Of a stretch of 64,000 nt of DNA, positions 11,780 to 21,527 are shown in pieces; the first letter of the stretch is position 1; each line of letters starts with the position of its first letter. Source of the DNA: Lactarius indigo. Taxonomy: Eukaryota > Basidiomycota > Agaricomycetes > Russulales > Russulaceae. The stretch is from the NCBI GenBank assembly GCA_025766275.1, contig JAFKAC010000037.1, positions 372,001 through 436,000 on the forward strand. The letters are read 5' to 3'. The position numbers and the translations under genes were made by a program. The notes beneath the pieces are model-generated. The model made no database searches and was not told the origin of the DNA. It saw nothing but the letters and a program-made list of their open reading frames with translations.

Positions 11780-12180
11780 TCCATGTAGTGTCTCTTGCAC
11801 CTTCCCTTCCGCCGTTCATCCATGTCCACGAAGCAGCCCCAACCCCCAGCATCGTCTTGAGCATCGTCGCCTCTTATATCACATATCACATTTCCTTGTT
11901 CCTCAGATATCTTCGTCGCTTCTCTTAAACCTTCAAGAATTTCAACATGCATTTCATAGCAACAAACGATCAGCCTCGAACCCAGCATCTTATCTGTACA
12001 AGGTTTGTCACTGTTCCCTTTGTCCCGATGCTCCTTAATTCATCACCCCTGCGGCCCCATCAGATCCAGTACACCAACATGGGCCATTCCACATGGGCAA
12101 GTGATCCTCTGCCCACTGGCAGCTCTCACGATGACCGCCCTCTCCACCTCCCTTAGGCAACCGCGTGACTTACATGAGCA
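11780..12180 (+). pseudogene. Decayed inverted copy of the 185-aa Cys-rich gene
   Basis: The plus strand here aligns by eye to the minus strand of 9230-8830: shared stretches include CTTGCACC, CTTCCCTTCC, AAACCTTCAAGAAT, TCAACATGCA, the intron start AAGGTTTGTC, and CTCTCCACCTCCC. Codons for several Cys are lost and the frame is broken. It covers the 5' flank, exon 1, the first intron and part of exon 2; similarity fades after about 12,180. Together with the intact gene it forms an inverted duplication around tRNA-Gly and epsin. Confidence 0.6.
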
Positions 12181-12655
12181 CCCAAACGGGAGATAAGTTC
12201 CCATGCCCCGAAGAAAACCAGGGGTCACTACTACGGACGGTCGTATCATTACACCAAACAGTACCAGAAGTTCGTTGGTAACGTATCTTGGGAAACTGAC
12301 CAGAAAAGATGCTACGGTCGTGGATAGCAGTGTCGCAGATGAGGTTAAGAACGACATGTCAGTGCTGCGTCCCGATAGAATTTCTGTGTTGTCTCCAGCC
12401 AGATGTGATGCATGTGATGTGATGTCTCGAACAGGAATAAAGCTCGATAGAGGGTGGAGCTGAAGCTCCACGGATAATAGTCGTTTGAACACATGTTGTA
12501 CTACAAGGGCCGCCGAAGAATGAAGAGTTCGACCGAAAAACCCGAAGCCACTGTTACAACAGTCCGAGTCACTCAGTGCCCGCGGGTCGTCGTCGACAAC
12601 GCTAGCGAGGGTCTTACAGTAAATTTTATCAAAAAGACAAGCGTAGTAACTGCGC

Positions 12656-13995
12656 ATGTCCACCCCGAATCCATTCTCCCAACCAAGCTTCTTCCCGACA
12701 CATGCTATCGTGCGCAATCATGCATCATAACTCATGTAATTCATGGTCGCCCTCACTGCGTGTTTCAGGACCACGCATTCGCTGGAATCGGCGCGGGCAC
12801 TGTCGCCGTGCTCTGCATGAACCCGCTCGACCTGCTCAAGGTCAAGTTCCAGGTGTCCACGCGCGGGCCCGAGGGCGGCATCGGACGCGGCATCTGGTAC
12901 GCCCTGCGCGACATCCATGCCAGCGAGGGCTGGCGCGGGCTGTATCGCGGTCTGAGCCCGAACATCACGGGTAATGCGAGCAGCTGGGGCCTCTACTCTC
13001 TCTTGTGCGTCTCGTCTTTCTATCTCCTTTCCTCCCCCGCTGAACCTGCGAATCTGCAGCTACAATCAACTCAAGCGCCGCGCGACCGTCAACGCGCCAG
13101 ACCAGCCCCTGTCGGCTTCCCAATACCTGCTCTTTTCCGCCGAAGCGAGTTCGCATTCTATTCGCATTTTTCTCTCAACACCCCTCACGGTCACGAACTC
13201 TGTCAAGGTGCCGTGACGGCCATTCTTACAAACCCGATATGGGTGGTAAAAGTCCGGACGTTCACCGCGCCGGCCAACTCTCCCGCAGCGCACCGGGGGC
13301 TCTGGAGTGCGTTCGCCGTCTGTCCTTTTGGTTTTTGGTCTTTGGTCTTTGGGGTTTTTTTTTTTTTACTGATTGGGGGGTCCGCCCTGCAGGCGGGCTC
13401 CGCGCGATATTCCGCGACGAGGGTTGGGGCGGGCTCTATCGCGGGACGTGGCTCGCGCTAGTCGGCGTGAGCAACGGCGCCTTGCAGTTTATGACATATG
13501 AGAAGATGAAGAACTGGGCGTTCGAACGCAAGCGGCGGCGCGTCGCGAAGCTCGGGCGCGCGTGGACGACGGACGACGAGAAGCTGGCACGTCTGCTCCT
13601 CCTTCTGCGTGAACATGATCCGACCTGAAGCTATCTTTGGAAAGTCCAATACGGCGTATACGGTCATGTCTGGCACGTCGAAGCTCGGCGCGCTGTGCGC
13701 GAGGTACCCGTACCAGGTCGTCCGTTCGCGCATGCAGGTGCGTGTCTTTCTCGCCCACGTCACGAACTTGCTTAAGCGTATGTAGGACGACTCGGCGCTG
13801 GCACGCACACACCATCGCACGATCACGTCGACGATTGTCCACACGTGGACGCATGAGGGCCGTGCGGGGTTCTATCGCGGCCTGGCTACGAACCTCGTGC
13901 GTGTGCTTCCTGGGACGTGCGTCACGTTCGTCGTGTACGAAAATATTGCATGGCTGCTCAAGCGCGCTGCTGCGAGGCGGGAGGCGCGCCAGTAG
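12656..13995 (+). CDS. Mitochondrial carrier, FAD/folate (FLX1-like) type
   Basis: Inner-membrane solute carrier (SLC25) most like yeast Flx1/mammalian folate-FAD carriers. Seven exons (12656-12709, 12769-13004, 13060-13148, 13208-13306, 13393-13586, 13645-13737, 13786-13995) give 324 residues. The three repeat signatures are NPLDLLKVKF (near 36), NPIWVVKVRT (near 136) and YPYQVVRSRM (near 245); the Trp in the second motif is a mark of the FAD/folate/pyrimidine-nucleotide branch. GL(Y/W)RG loops occur in each repeat. The start at 12656 was picked because exon 1 plus a 59-bp intron joins in phase to DHAFAGIGAGT, the conserved opening. One intron (13587-13644) needs a GC donor. Substrate choice between FAD and folate cannot be settled from sequence alone. 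Confidence 0.9.
13587..13644 (+). other. GC-AG intron in the carrier gene
   Basis: Exon 5 ends after EKL and exon 6 resumes at SNTAYTVMSG. The only phase-matched donor is GCACGT, differing from GTACGT by one base, with acceptor AAAG. Length 58 bp matches neighbouring introns. Confidence 0.6.
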
Positions 13996-14207
13996 TACGT
14001 TTATTGATGGCGTAGTTTACAGTTCTTACTTTCATGACGGCACATCTATCACATACACGATATATTATTGATTCACCATTCTGAAGATATGGAACGTCAA
14101 GTCGTGTGATCTCTACATCGACAAGGAAACCATCGCGCATTTTGCATTATGTGAATTTGAGATACAACAATGGATTAAAGGAAGGGGTTAGAAGCTCTCA
14201 ACGTAAT
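13996..14207. other. Convergent intergenic region
   Basis: Short spacer between the ends of the carrier gene (plus) and the G-domain gene (minus); AT-rich, no other signal seen. Confidence 0.6.
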
Positions 14208-17200
14208 CTATCTCCCACCATCTCCAGAAACGCCTATGTGCGCGCACGTCACTTCAGTAGCCATAATAAAGCCTGCTAATAATTCGTCAGAGTTCTCTTG
14301 ATAAGATGCAGTAAGGTGTTGTCGAATTCTCGAATCAATATTTGCCTCCCGATAGTCAACTTCCGCACGGGTTAAAGCTGATTCGGGTGACATGTTTGAG
14401 AGACGTAAAAAAGTGGCGTGCTTCAAGATGAGGATAACAGCTTCGAAAACGTTAAATAAGACCTAGAAATTATAAAGCGAAATACCAAGGATCAAATGAT
14501 AATCGCCAATACTGGTGGCAGTGAGCTAGAGAGAGAAATATCATAAACCAGGGACGGGTGACCGTAATACAAATAAAACACATTTTTAATGGTGGGGAGC
14601 GACATAATCTGCTTCAACTTATCAAAAGTGAGATGCTTGGTCGAGTAGATGTACGGAGAGTTGTACGGAGAGAGCTTACAATCTGGAGAACATGATGTGA
14701 ACACTATTAACAGGTTGGAAAGAGGTGTTCACGCACGCGCTACGATAGTTGGCCAAGTATGAGTATGATCAATGATGGGCCAAAGACAGGGGTGATAAAA
14801 CGCAGCAAGGCATACAGCAACTTACATCCTGAAGAGCCAAGAAAGAGGTCGTTAGCAGGCTCAGAATGGAGTGAAGTATGGCAGCCGCTCACTTGCTGGA
14901 GAGCAGAGGACGGGCGTCGTCAGCAAGCTTGAAACGTGGCAAGCCGCGGCAGCCACTCACTTCCTGGGTGGTCAAGGACAGGCACCGTCAGCAGGCTTGA
15001 GACGCGGCAAGTCATGGCGGCCACTCACTTCCTGAACAGGGTCATCAGTAGGCCGTAAATTCAGTAATACATGGCAACCACTCACAGACTGGAGAGTCGA
15101 GGATAGTAATAGTCAGCATGCTTGAAACGTAGGGAGCCACGGCAGCTGCTCACAGGCTGGAGAGCCGAGAATGGAGGTCGTCAGCAGGCCTTAGCTCAGT
15201 GAACCACGGTAGCCACTAACCAACTGGAGAGCCGAAGATGACCATCGTCAGAAGGCTTCAAATGAAGCAAGCCACGACAGTCACTCACGTACTGGAGAGC
15301 CGAGGACACATATCGTTAGCAGACTTCAAACACAGTGAGCCACGGTAGCCACTCACATACTGGTGGACCAAGGACGTGTGTAGTCAGTGCTCTTCAAATG
15401 CAGCAAGCCACGGAAGTTGCTCACTCTCTGGAGAGCCGAGGACACACGCCATCAGTATGCTTGGAATGCAGCAAGCCACATTAGCCACTTACCAACTGGA
15501 AAGCCGAAGAAAGCCGCCGTCAGTACGCTTCAGACGCAGAGAGCCATGATAGACACTCACGTCCTGGAGAGTCGAGGACGGCTGTCATCAGCATATCCAA
15601 AACGCAGCGAGCCATAGCAGCACTCACATACTGTAGGGTTGAATACAGCCATTGTCAGAAGGCTTGAAACCCGAAACCCGCAGCAGCCACTCACCGGCTG
15701 GAGAGCCGAGGAGAGTCGTCGTCAGAAGGCTTGAAGTGGAGTAAGCCATGGCATCCACTCACATCCTAGAGAGTAGATGGCAGACATCGTCAGTACGTTT
15801 GGAACGCAGTAACAACGGAAGCCGCTCACTTCCTGGAGAGCCAAGGACAGGCGTCGTCAGTAAGCTTAAAACGTGGGGAGACACGGCAGCCACTCACATC
15901 CTGGAGAGCCGAGGATGGGGGTTGTCAGCATGCTTGAAACGTAGGGAGCCACGTCAGCGGCTCACCAACTGGAGATCCGAGGATAGCCGCATCAGCATAC
16001 TTAAGATGCAGCAAGCGATGGTGGGAACTCACCGACTGAAGAACCGAGGACGGCCGTCGTCAGCGGGTTCAAACGCAGCGAGTCACGGAAACTACTCACC
16101 AACTGGAGAGCCAAGGATAGCCGTCGTCAGCAGGCTTCAAAAGCGGCGAGATATGGCACCCACTTCCTGGACAGCCAATGACAGCCGTCGTCAGTACGAT
16201 TGAAATGCAGCGAGCCACGGGAGCCACTTACTCTCTAGAGGGTCAAGGAAAGGCATCGTCAGTAGGCCTGAAACGCAGCAAGACATGACAGCCACCAACC
16301 AACTGGGCAGCCGAGGAGAGCAGTCATCAGTAAGCTTGAAACACAGCGGGCCACGGGAGCCACTCACAGACTAAGCGCCGGGGACGGCCGTTGTCAGAAG
16401 GCTTAAAACGCAGCGAGTCACGGCAGCAACTTACAGACTGAAGGGCCGAGCACAGGCGTCGTCAACAGGCCCGAAACACAGTGAGCTCCCGCAACCACTC
16501 ACAGACTGGAGAGCCGAGCACAGGCATCTTCAGTATATTTGAAATCCAGCAAACCATACCAGCCGCTCACCAACTAGATAACCGACAGGCGTCGTCAGCT
16601 GGTTGTTTAAACGCAACGAGCCATGACGGTCACTCACAGACTGGAGAACCGAGGTTAGGCGTCATCAGCAAGCTTGAAGCACAGAGAGGTCCGGTAACCG
16701 CTCACAAACTGGAGGGCAGAGCGCCGGTATGGTCAGGTCAGTTGATCTCAAAACTGCGAGTAAACGTTGGCACTCACATACTAGGAGTTGGGCGGCATCA
16801 TGCATCATGATCCATGTATCACAATTCAAGGCTTTATCAACTTACCCAGATATATGGAAATGGGATAAGACATTCCCGGACTATATGCTCGCTGCCAGTA
16901 TGGGAACGCACACTGAAATGTTTGTTGTGATTACCGCACGTCTCGCACCGTCAATTAGCGCACTCACCGGGTCAACGCCGTTTTAACACTCAATGTTAAA
17001 TTACCTCTCTGCACGGTCATAAGCATCAATCTGATGATGTCATCGTTCAATGCTGCAGCCGTGGTTTCAATAAGCGTATTGCAGCGCATATTTTGTCTGT
17101 GCATTTCTAAAAAAAAAACGTTAGCATCTAACATTGGTATTTACCTCTCAACTTACTTTCTAATCGCACGAATATAACATCATCACCGAGTGGACGCAGG

Positions 17201-18084
17201 TAATGCTCTTGAAACAGTTTGTCCGCCACATCTGATACATTATCATCTGAGCTTCCGAAATCCTCCACATGGATTTCCACATTTCGCCAAAATTGATCGT
17301 ATTTTGTAAAGACCGCAACGACAGGGACTTGAAATTATTCAGTTGAATTTTGTCGTAAATGTGCGCAGTGACGCACCATTACGGTCGGGACAGATGTCCT
17401 TGAAAAATTTGAGGTCGAGTTGTGGACGTTGGTTGTCCATTGGCACGCAGTACCTCAAAATATGATAGTCAGTTGTCGTAACTGTAAACGCGTGAACACT
17501 CCAGAGTACAAACCATATCGCATGCAATCGGTCACGCAGCCGCCTTTCTCCACACTTGCGTCGAATAAAGTCTTGCAAAATCCCGAGTTCTTCCATGCTT
17601 CCCGACTCAATTCCGCGGGAGTCGTGAAAAACATATCCCTTATAGTTAGAGAACACAAGTTCGTCGTCGATCGTGTGCTCGCCTCGCTGGCTCTATGTTT
17701 AGAGGTAACTGAAGAGAAGTACTGCTGCCACTAACGTCCATGGATGGATCGAGCGTGACCTGGTCGGTAGTAAGATCAGATTTTCAGAGAAAACTTCGCA
17801 CCGTGTACCTTCTGCCTTCTCTGAGAATCTCGTCGGTATATAATGGGGCTCTCCGTTGCTTCACAGACCCTTTGCAGGATGGACGTCTTTCCTGAGTTTG
17901 CCCTTCCTATAATAAGCACTCGGAACTGGATCTTCGGAATTTGTCGAGGCGTTTGCTGCGTGTCCATTGAGCGACGAAAGCAAGAGCCACGGATAGGTTT
18001 GATCCCGTCCTCAATCGATGGTTCCCACGGTTCACCTTCGTGACTGGACCGCCACTGTGCCACCAGTTGTTCAACCAATTGCAT
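14208..18084 (-). CDS. G-domain (P-loop GTPase-like) protein, gene containing a tandem intron array
   Basis: P-loop GTPase-like protein of a family expanded in agaricomycetes; function unknown. Seven clear exons on the minus strand: 18084-17809, 17759-17736, 17692-17514, 17453-17377, 17327-17157, 17106-16968, 16912-16846, all phase-consistent. Exon 1 carries FRVLIIGRANSGKTSILQR (Walker A). Later exons give VFSNYKGYVFHDSRGIESG (the DxxG-like region), LHAIWYCVPMDN, and VPVVAVFTKYDQF (TKxD). Exon 7 ends VRECLIPFPYIW. The intron after it leads straight into 30 repeat modules. Candidate C-terminal exons lie at about 14,720-14,208, the clearest being a helix-rich piece with VFEAVILILKHATFL and IRQHLTASYQ up to a TAG at 14,208. 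How these connect, and whether the locus still works, is inference. Confidence 0.7.
14826..16780 (-). repeat. Tandem array of 30 intron-like units with 3-nt microexons
   Basis: Degenerate tandem repeat, period about 67 bp (65-72), 30 modules. In the gene sense each unit reads GTGAGT (or GTAAGT), a spacer containing CTGAC/CTAAC/CTGAT, then CTCTCCAG or a similar YAG acceptor, then exactly 3 nt, then the next GT donor. GT and AG are kept in 30 of 30 modules while the 3 nt between vary (13 different triplets, none a stop). The first module sits exactly one intron length (65 bp) after exon 7 of the G-domain gene, and the last ends in GATGTAAGTTG at 14,828-14,818. The unit has no interspersed unique spacers and is not a CRISPR. 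Confidence 0.85.
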
Positions 18085-20111
18085 ATATCTTGACCAACTG
18101 TAGGCAACTTGGCAGGATCAATTCGTGTTCTGTCGTCAAATGCATTTGCAACCTTTCAAAGCTGATTGTCAGCTTTACACCTAACTAGGTCAGTAGAAAG
18201 ACCGTGCACTTTTCCTCAGGTCTCTCTGCCTTGTCTGTTCGTTCCAGCCGCGGACTTAGAGTACAATTACCAGCGCATAGAACGTCTGGGTCAAGCCTAC
18301 AGCTTCTGCGGTCTACTCCTCAGGCCTCATGTTTGATATCGTGCGTCGCTCCCAGATTACTCTTACATATTCCGCTCATCCTCTAGCTCCAGTGGGAAGA
18401 TTAAGATCCCATTCGAGAGCTGATGGGAGTCTACCTTCTCAAGAGCATCACCGTCATCGTGGCCTGACTGCTCGCCAAATGATGGAACCACACGCCCACA
18501 CTACGGCCCTCGAAACATTTGCGTACACATGCAAAGAAGACAATGCAACCCAATATTTCGTGGCCTACAAGCAGTCCGAGGACCGCTCGCCCGTGCTGAT
18601 CTGCGAACGCGTGTTCAAGACCCTACGTGCAGTCTTGCGCACGGCGTTTACGAGGATCCCGCGTCTGAACAGGACTCTCCGTGCGTCATTACTGTGCCTG
18701 AACCCCCCTGCACTTCACAGATCGCCTACCTTGCCCTTAGTCCGAGTCGTCTCTCCCTAACTCCATACCTCCTCAGATTCTGCCTGAAAAGGGTCGTCGG
18801 GCAGAAGGACACGTTTGAGAGGCAATTGCGCACGGGGGCGGCAGGCGAGGCGCCCCAAACAACCTCCCTGGTACCGCGGGAGCTAGGGGCAGCAGAGACG
18901 GCAGCTGCGTGATCAGGCGAATAGGCGTTGGCGTGAATGCTGTCTACTCGATCTCAACTCCCACTTTTCTGGTCCTCCGGCCGTGCGCGACAATGTAGTA
19001 TCCATGCTCGGGCGTAAGGAGAGGCAGAGCTAACCCTGGGTCGACACAAAGAAGCTAATTCTTTTCAAGTATTCACCCGGCCATCGTCGAGCAGGGTAGT
19101 GCATTCATCAACGTTTAACTCACGAAACACCCAGGTGTCCCGCAATTGCCCAACCTTAAGTTCCGCAGAGAAGAAAAGTGACTTCGACGCTCTGTCCGTG
19201 CTGGGCCATTCCGCTCAGTCCCCATCACAAGAAAACACGATGGTGCCACCGACGCTCTCATTGCCCATATGTCTAGTAACTTTTGCTGAATGCACGGCAT
19301 CTCGCCTGCTGTTCTGGAGACGTCCCCAATCGGGAGCGGAAATACCAAGGTGCAAGAGGGGTCACAGGCGCAGGGGAAGGGGAAAGTGGTTGAGCACGAT
19401 CGGTGCGTGCCGTCTGCCTGTCTCCATGGCTCTTCCCTCTCTAATGCTTCTTCCGGTTATCCGGGCCGGACGTCGGAGTCGGCCTCGTCGTCTCCACGTC
19501 GGCAAAGCAGTATCATTAATACGTTCAAGCACGCCAAGGTTGGCTTCTTTTTTAGCCTCCCTTTAATGGCATTATGGAGACGCACACGGGAAGGTGTACG
19601 CCATAACAATGCAGCTGGGACATACGATGGAGCTGCAGCACTGGCTCAATAGAACAAAACGGCCAATCCTGTCTCAAATTAAGTACGCATACGATTTTTA
19701 TCATGTGAGACATTACGGCTAACATTGGGCCAGACTGAACTCAAGAAATATCTAGGCGCGTCCCGCTGCCCGATCTCAACATCAGCACCGTAGAGGAAAG
19801 CAGGTACTCAGCCCATCAGTGCCCCATCTTTCTTTCCGACCTGGTCACTGATTCATTCTGTCGAGTCCCCGCCTTGTGACCCGCACAACGAAGACGCGAC
19901 GGTGGCACCTGAGGCAAACTCCCGTCGCTCACGTAACTAATGGCTTCCGCCGCCATGCGTGACGCCCCATCCACTGTGTCATGTCATGCACCTCCCAGGA
20001 GCACAGGAAGTCGATGCAGCAGCGTAGGGGCTCTACATCCGCACGCTGCACAAAGTCGTCGACGAGTATTGAGCGGTCCTTGCGCAGCCGGCACCCCCAT
20101 AGAGCGAGCGG
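18085..20111. repeat. 5' flank of G-domain gene; decayed dispersed repeat block A
   Basis: No intact gene seen. About 18,110-18,800 matches 41,560-42,130 (shared CTTTTCCTCAGG, GATGGGAGTCTACCTTCTC). About 19,060-19,450 matches 44,050-44,460 (TGCATTC, CAATTGCCCAACC). About 19,845-20,010 matches 40,365-40,445 and 62,540-62,640. The block is cut at 20,114 by the tnp2 element and seems to continue at 37,606. Confidence 0.55.
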
Positions 20112-20114
20112 TCA

Positions 20115-20134
20115 CCCCCAGTGGGAAGTCCGTA
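20115..20134 (+). repeat. Left TIR of tnp2 element
   Basis: 20-bp terminus beginning CCCCCAG, preceded by TSD TCA. Confidence 0.75.
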
Positions 20135-20292
20135 TATAATTTCGTTTAGTTTCGTTTAATCTCGTTTACATAATTTTATTTTGACCCGGATCGATTATCC
20201 GAGATACTGTATCCTCGCGTTTATGATGACTTATGCGTGTCCTCTGGCTGCTAATTCATGTCTATATATCCTTCAATCCTGCCTGTAATCCG

Positions 20293-21225
20293 ATGGTAAG
20301 CCGCAAGTCCGTGCTCCAACATGCCGCAAGAACACATCTCGCAAATTTTCTACGCTCCATTGGGGATGTCCCAGTGGCAGCGAATGCAAGGGCAGCTGCC
20401 ATGCGCGAATGTGCGCGCCAACGTCGCGCAGCTCAGAATGGCCAGCATATAGAGTGTACACAGGTCATCTGTCTCTCTGTGTGGCTCGTGTGTATAGTCT
20501 GACTCCCTTGTAGCCGGCTTCGGATTCAGATCAGCCATCTATGAGGGATCCTGGACCCAGTACTTCTCGAGACGACTCTGGCCCTGTCAACTCTGATGCG
20601 TCCGATGGGCCACATCTAGGCGATCTGGACTATGACGATGGTGGTGTCTGTAGTCCCGAGCCAAGCCCGGATACTGTTGGGCCCGGGCGAGCTGGGCAAC
20701 GCTGTCAACACGTCTCGGGGTCGATACAGCCAGACCCACTGATCGAGCAAGAAGGAGACTCGGACGACGATGGACCCGAATCTAGTGTGGTCATACATCT
20801 CCCGGATCTGCAGACCACACAGGGATTCCTTGACGCGCTAGGGATGGCGTGTCTCGAAAACTCAGGTATGCGACCTGATGACATTGAAACTCTGCGGGAC
20901 CCTAGTCCGGTCATGGACCTAGAGGACCCTTCGCCTTTGCTTAGGTCTCTTAGGCATTTTATCAACAACGCAAACGCATCCAGGGCCCATTACGATACCA
21001 CGTGAGAAATAGAATTACTCAACAACCCAGAAGACCCATTTCTGTCGTATGATCAGAGCAAGCGCCGCCTTCACTGGCTCTCTGGTGTCGTACCCTTGGA
21101 GCATGATATGTGCATTAATTCTTGTCCGGCCTACACTGGGCTGTACGACGAACTTGAGGCCTGTCTGCGGTGTTCCATGTCTCGATATTTCCCCGGGACT
21201 ACAAACCCTCGAAAGCGCTTCACCA
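20293..21225 (+). pseudogene. tnp2 transposase, 5' half, cut by insertion
   Basis: Exons 20293-20463 and 20514-21225 (50-bp intron) encode the N-terminal part of a tnp2-family transposase: an acidic Ser/Pro-rich leader, then the conserved Cys region EHDMCINSCPAYTG...LEACLRC...RYFPG. An in-frame TGA at 21,003-21,005 follows HYDTT; the frame continues beyond it as EIELLNNPEDPFLSY, so it is a point nonsense change (probably CGA to TGA). The gene is broken after the codon ACC at 21,222 by the nested element. The 3' half is at 31,691-33,918. Confidence 0.8.
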
Positions 21226-21262
21226 GCATCAGCAATTTGACAGAAAAGTTTTCGCCGGTTTC
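21226..21262 (+). repeat. Left TIR of nested Plavaka-type element
   Basis: About 37 bp; outer 16 bp identical to the reverse complement of the right end. Confidence 0.8.
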
Positions 21263-21527
21263 GCAACCCGAAAAACCATCAAAAACCGTTAAAAACAATA
21301 AAAACCATACTCATTCAGAGACTTGGTGACCTGAGTCGATTTTTACGAAAACCTAAGGTAGCGACGGGGGAAAAAACCCGGAAAACTAGAGGAAACTACA
21401 ATAACTCGAAAACTGTACTATATGTCTAAATGTGTTCTTAAGTAGTATAAGATAGAGTAGAGAATAGCTAGGATTAAAAGCCACGACAAAATACTATGAT
21501 TAGAGGTCAAACAATGGGCAATAAGTG

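Noticed and set aside
12493..12768. Long N-terminal extension of the mitochondrial carrier
   Set aside because: The frame is open by chance; the 12,656 start plus a 59-bp intron gives the usual carrier N-terminus.
14826..16780. CRISPR array
   Set aside because: The 67-bp period is wholly repeat with scattered substitutions; there are no unique spacers and the host is a fungus.
14826..16780. Plain non-coding minisatellite
   Set aside because: GT and AG dinucleotides are kept in all 30 units at fixed 3-nt spacing, and the array starts and ends in phase with splice signals of the host gene; a neutral satellite would not do this. Kept only as the null hypothesis.
15387..16810. Plus-strand open frames through the repeat array
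   Set aside because: They are products of the repeat period, have no shared protein motif and lie antisense to the G-domain gene.
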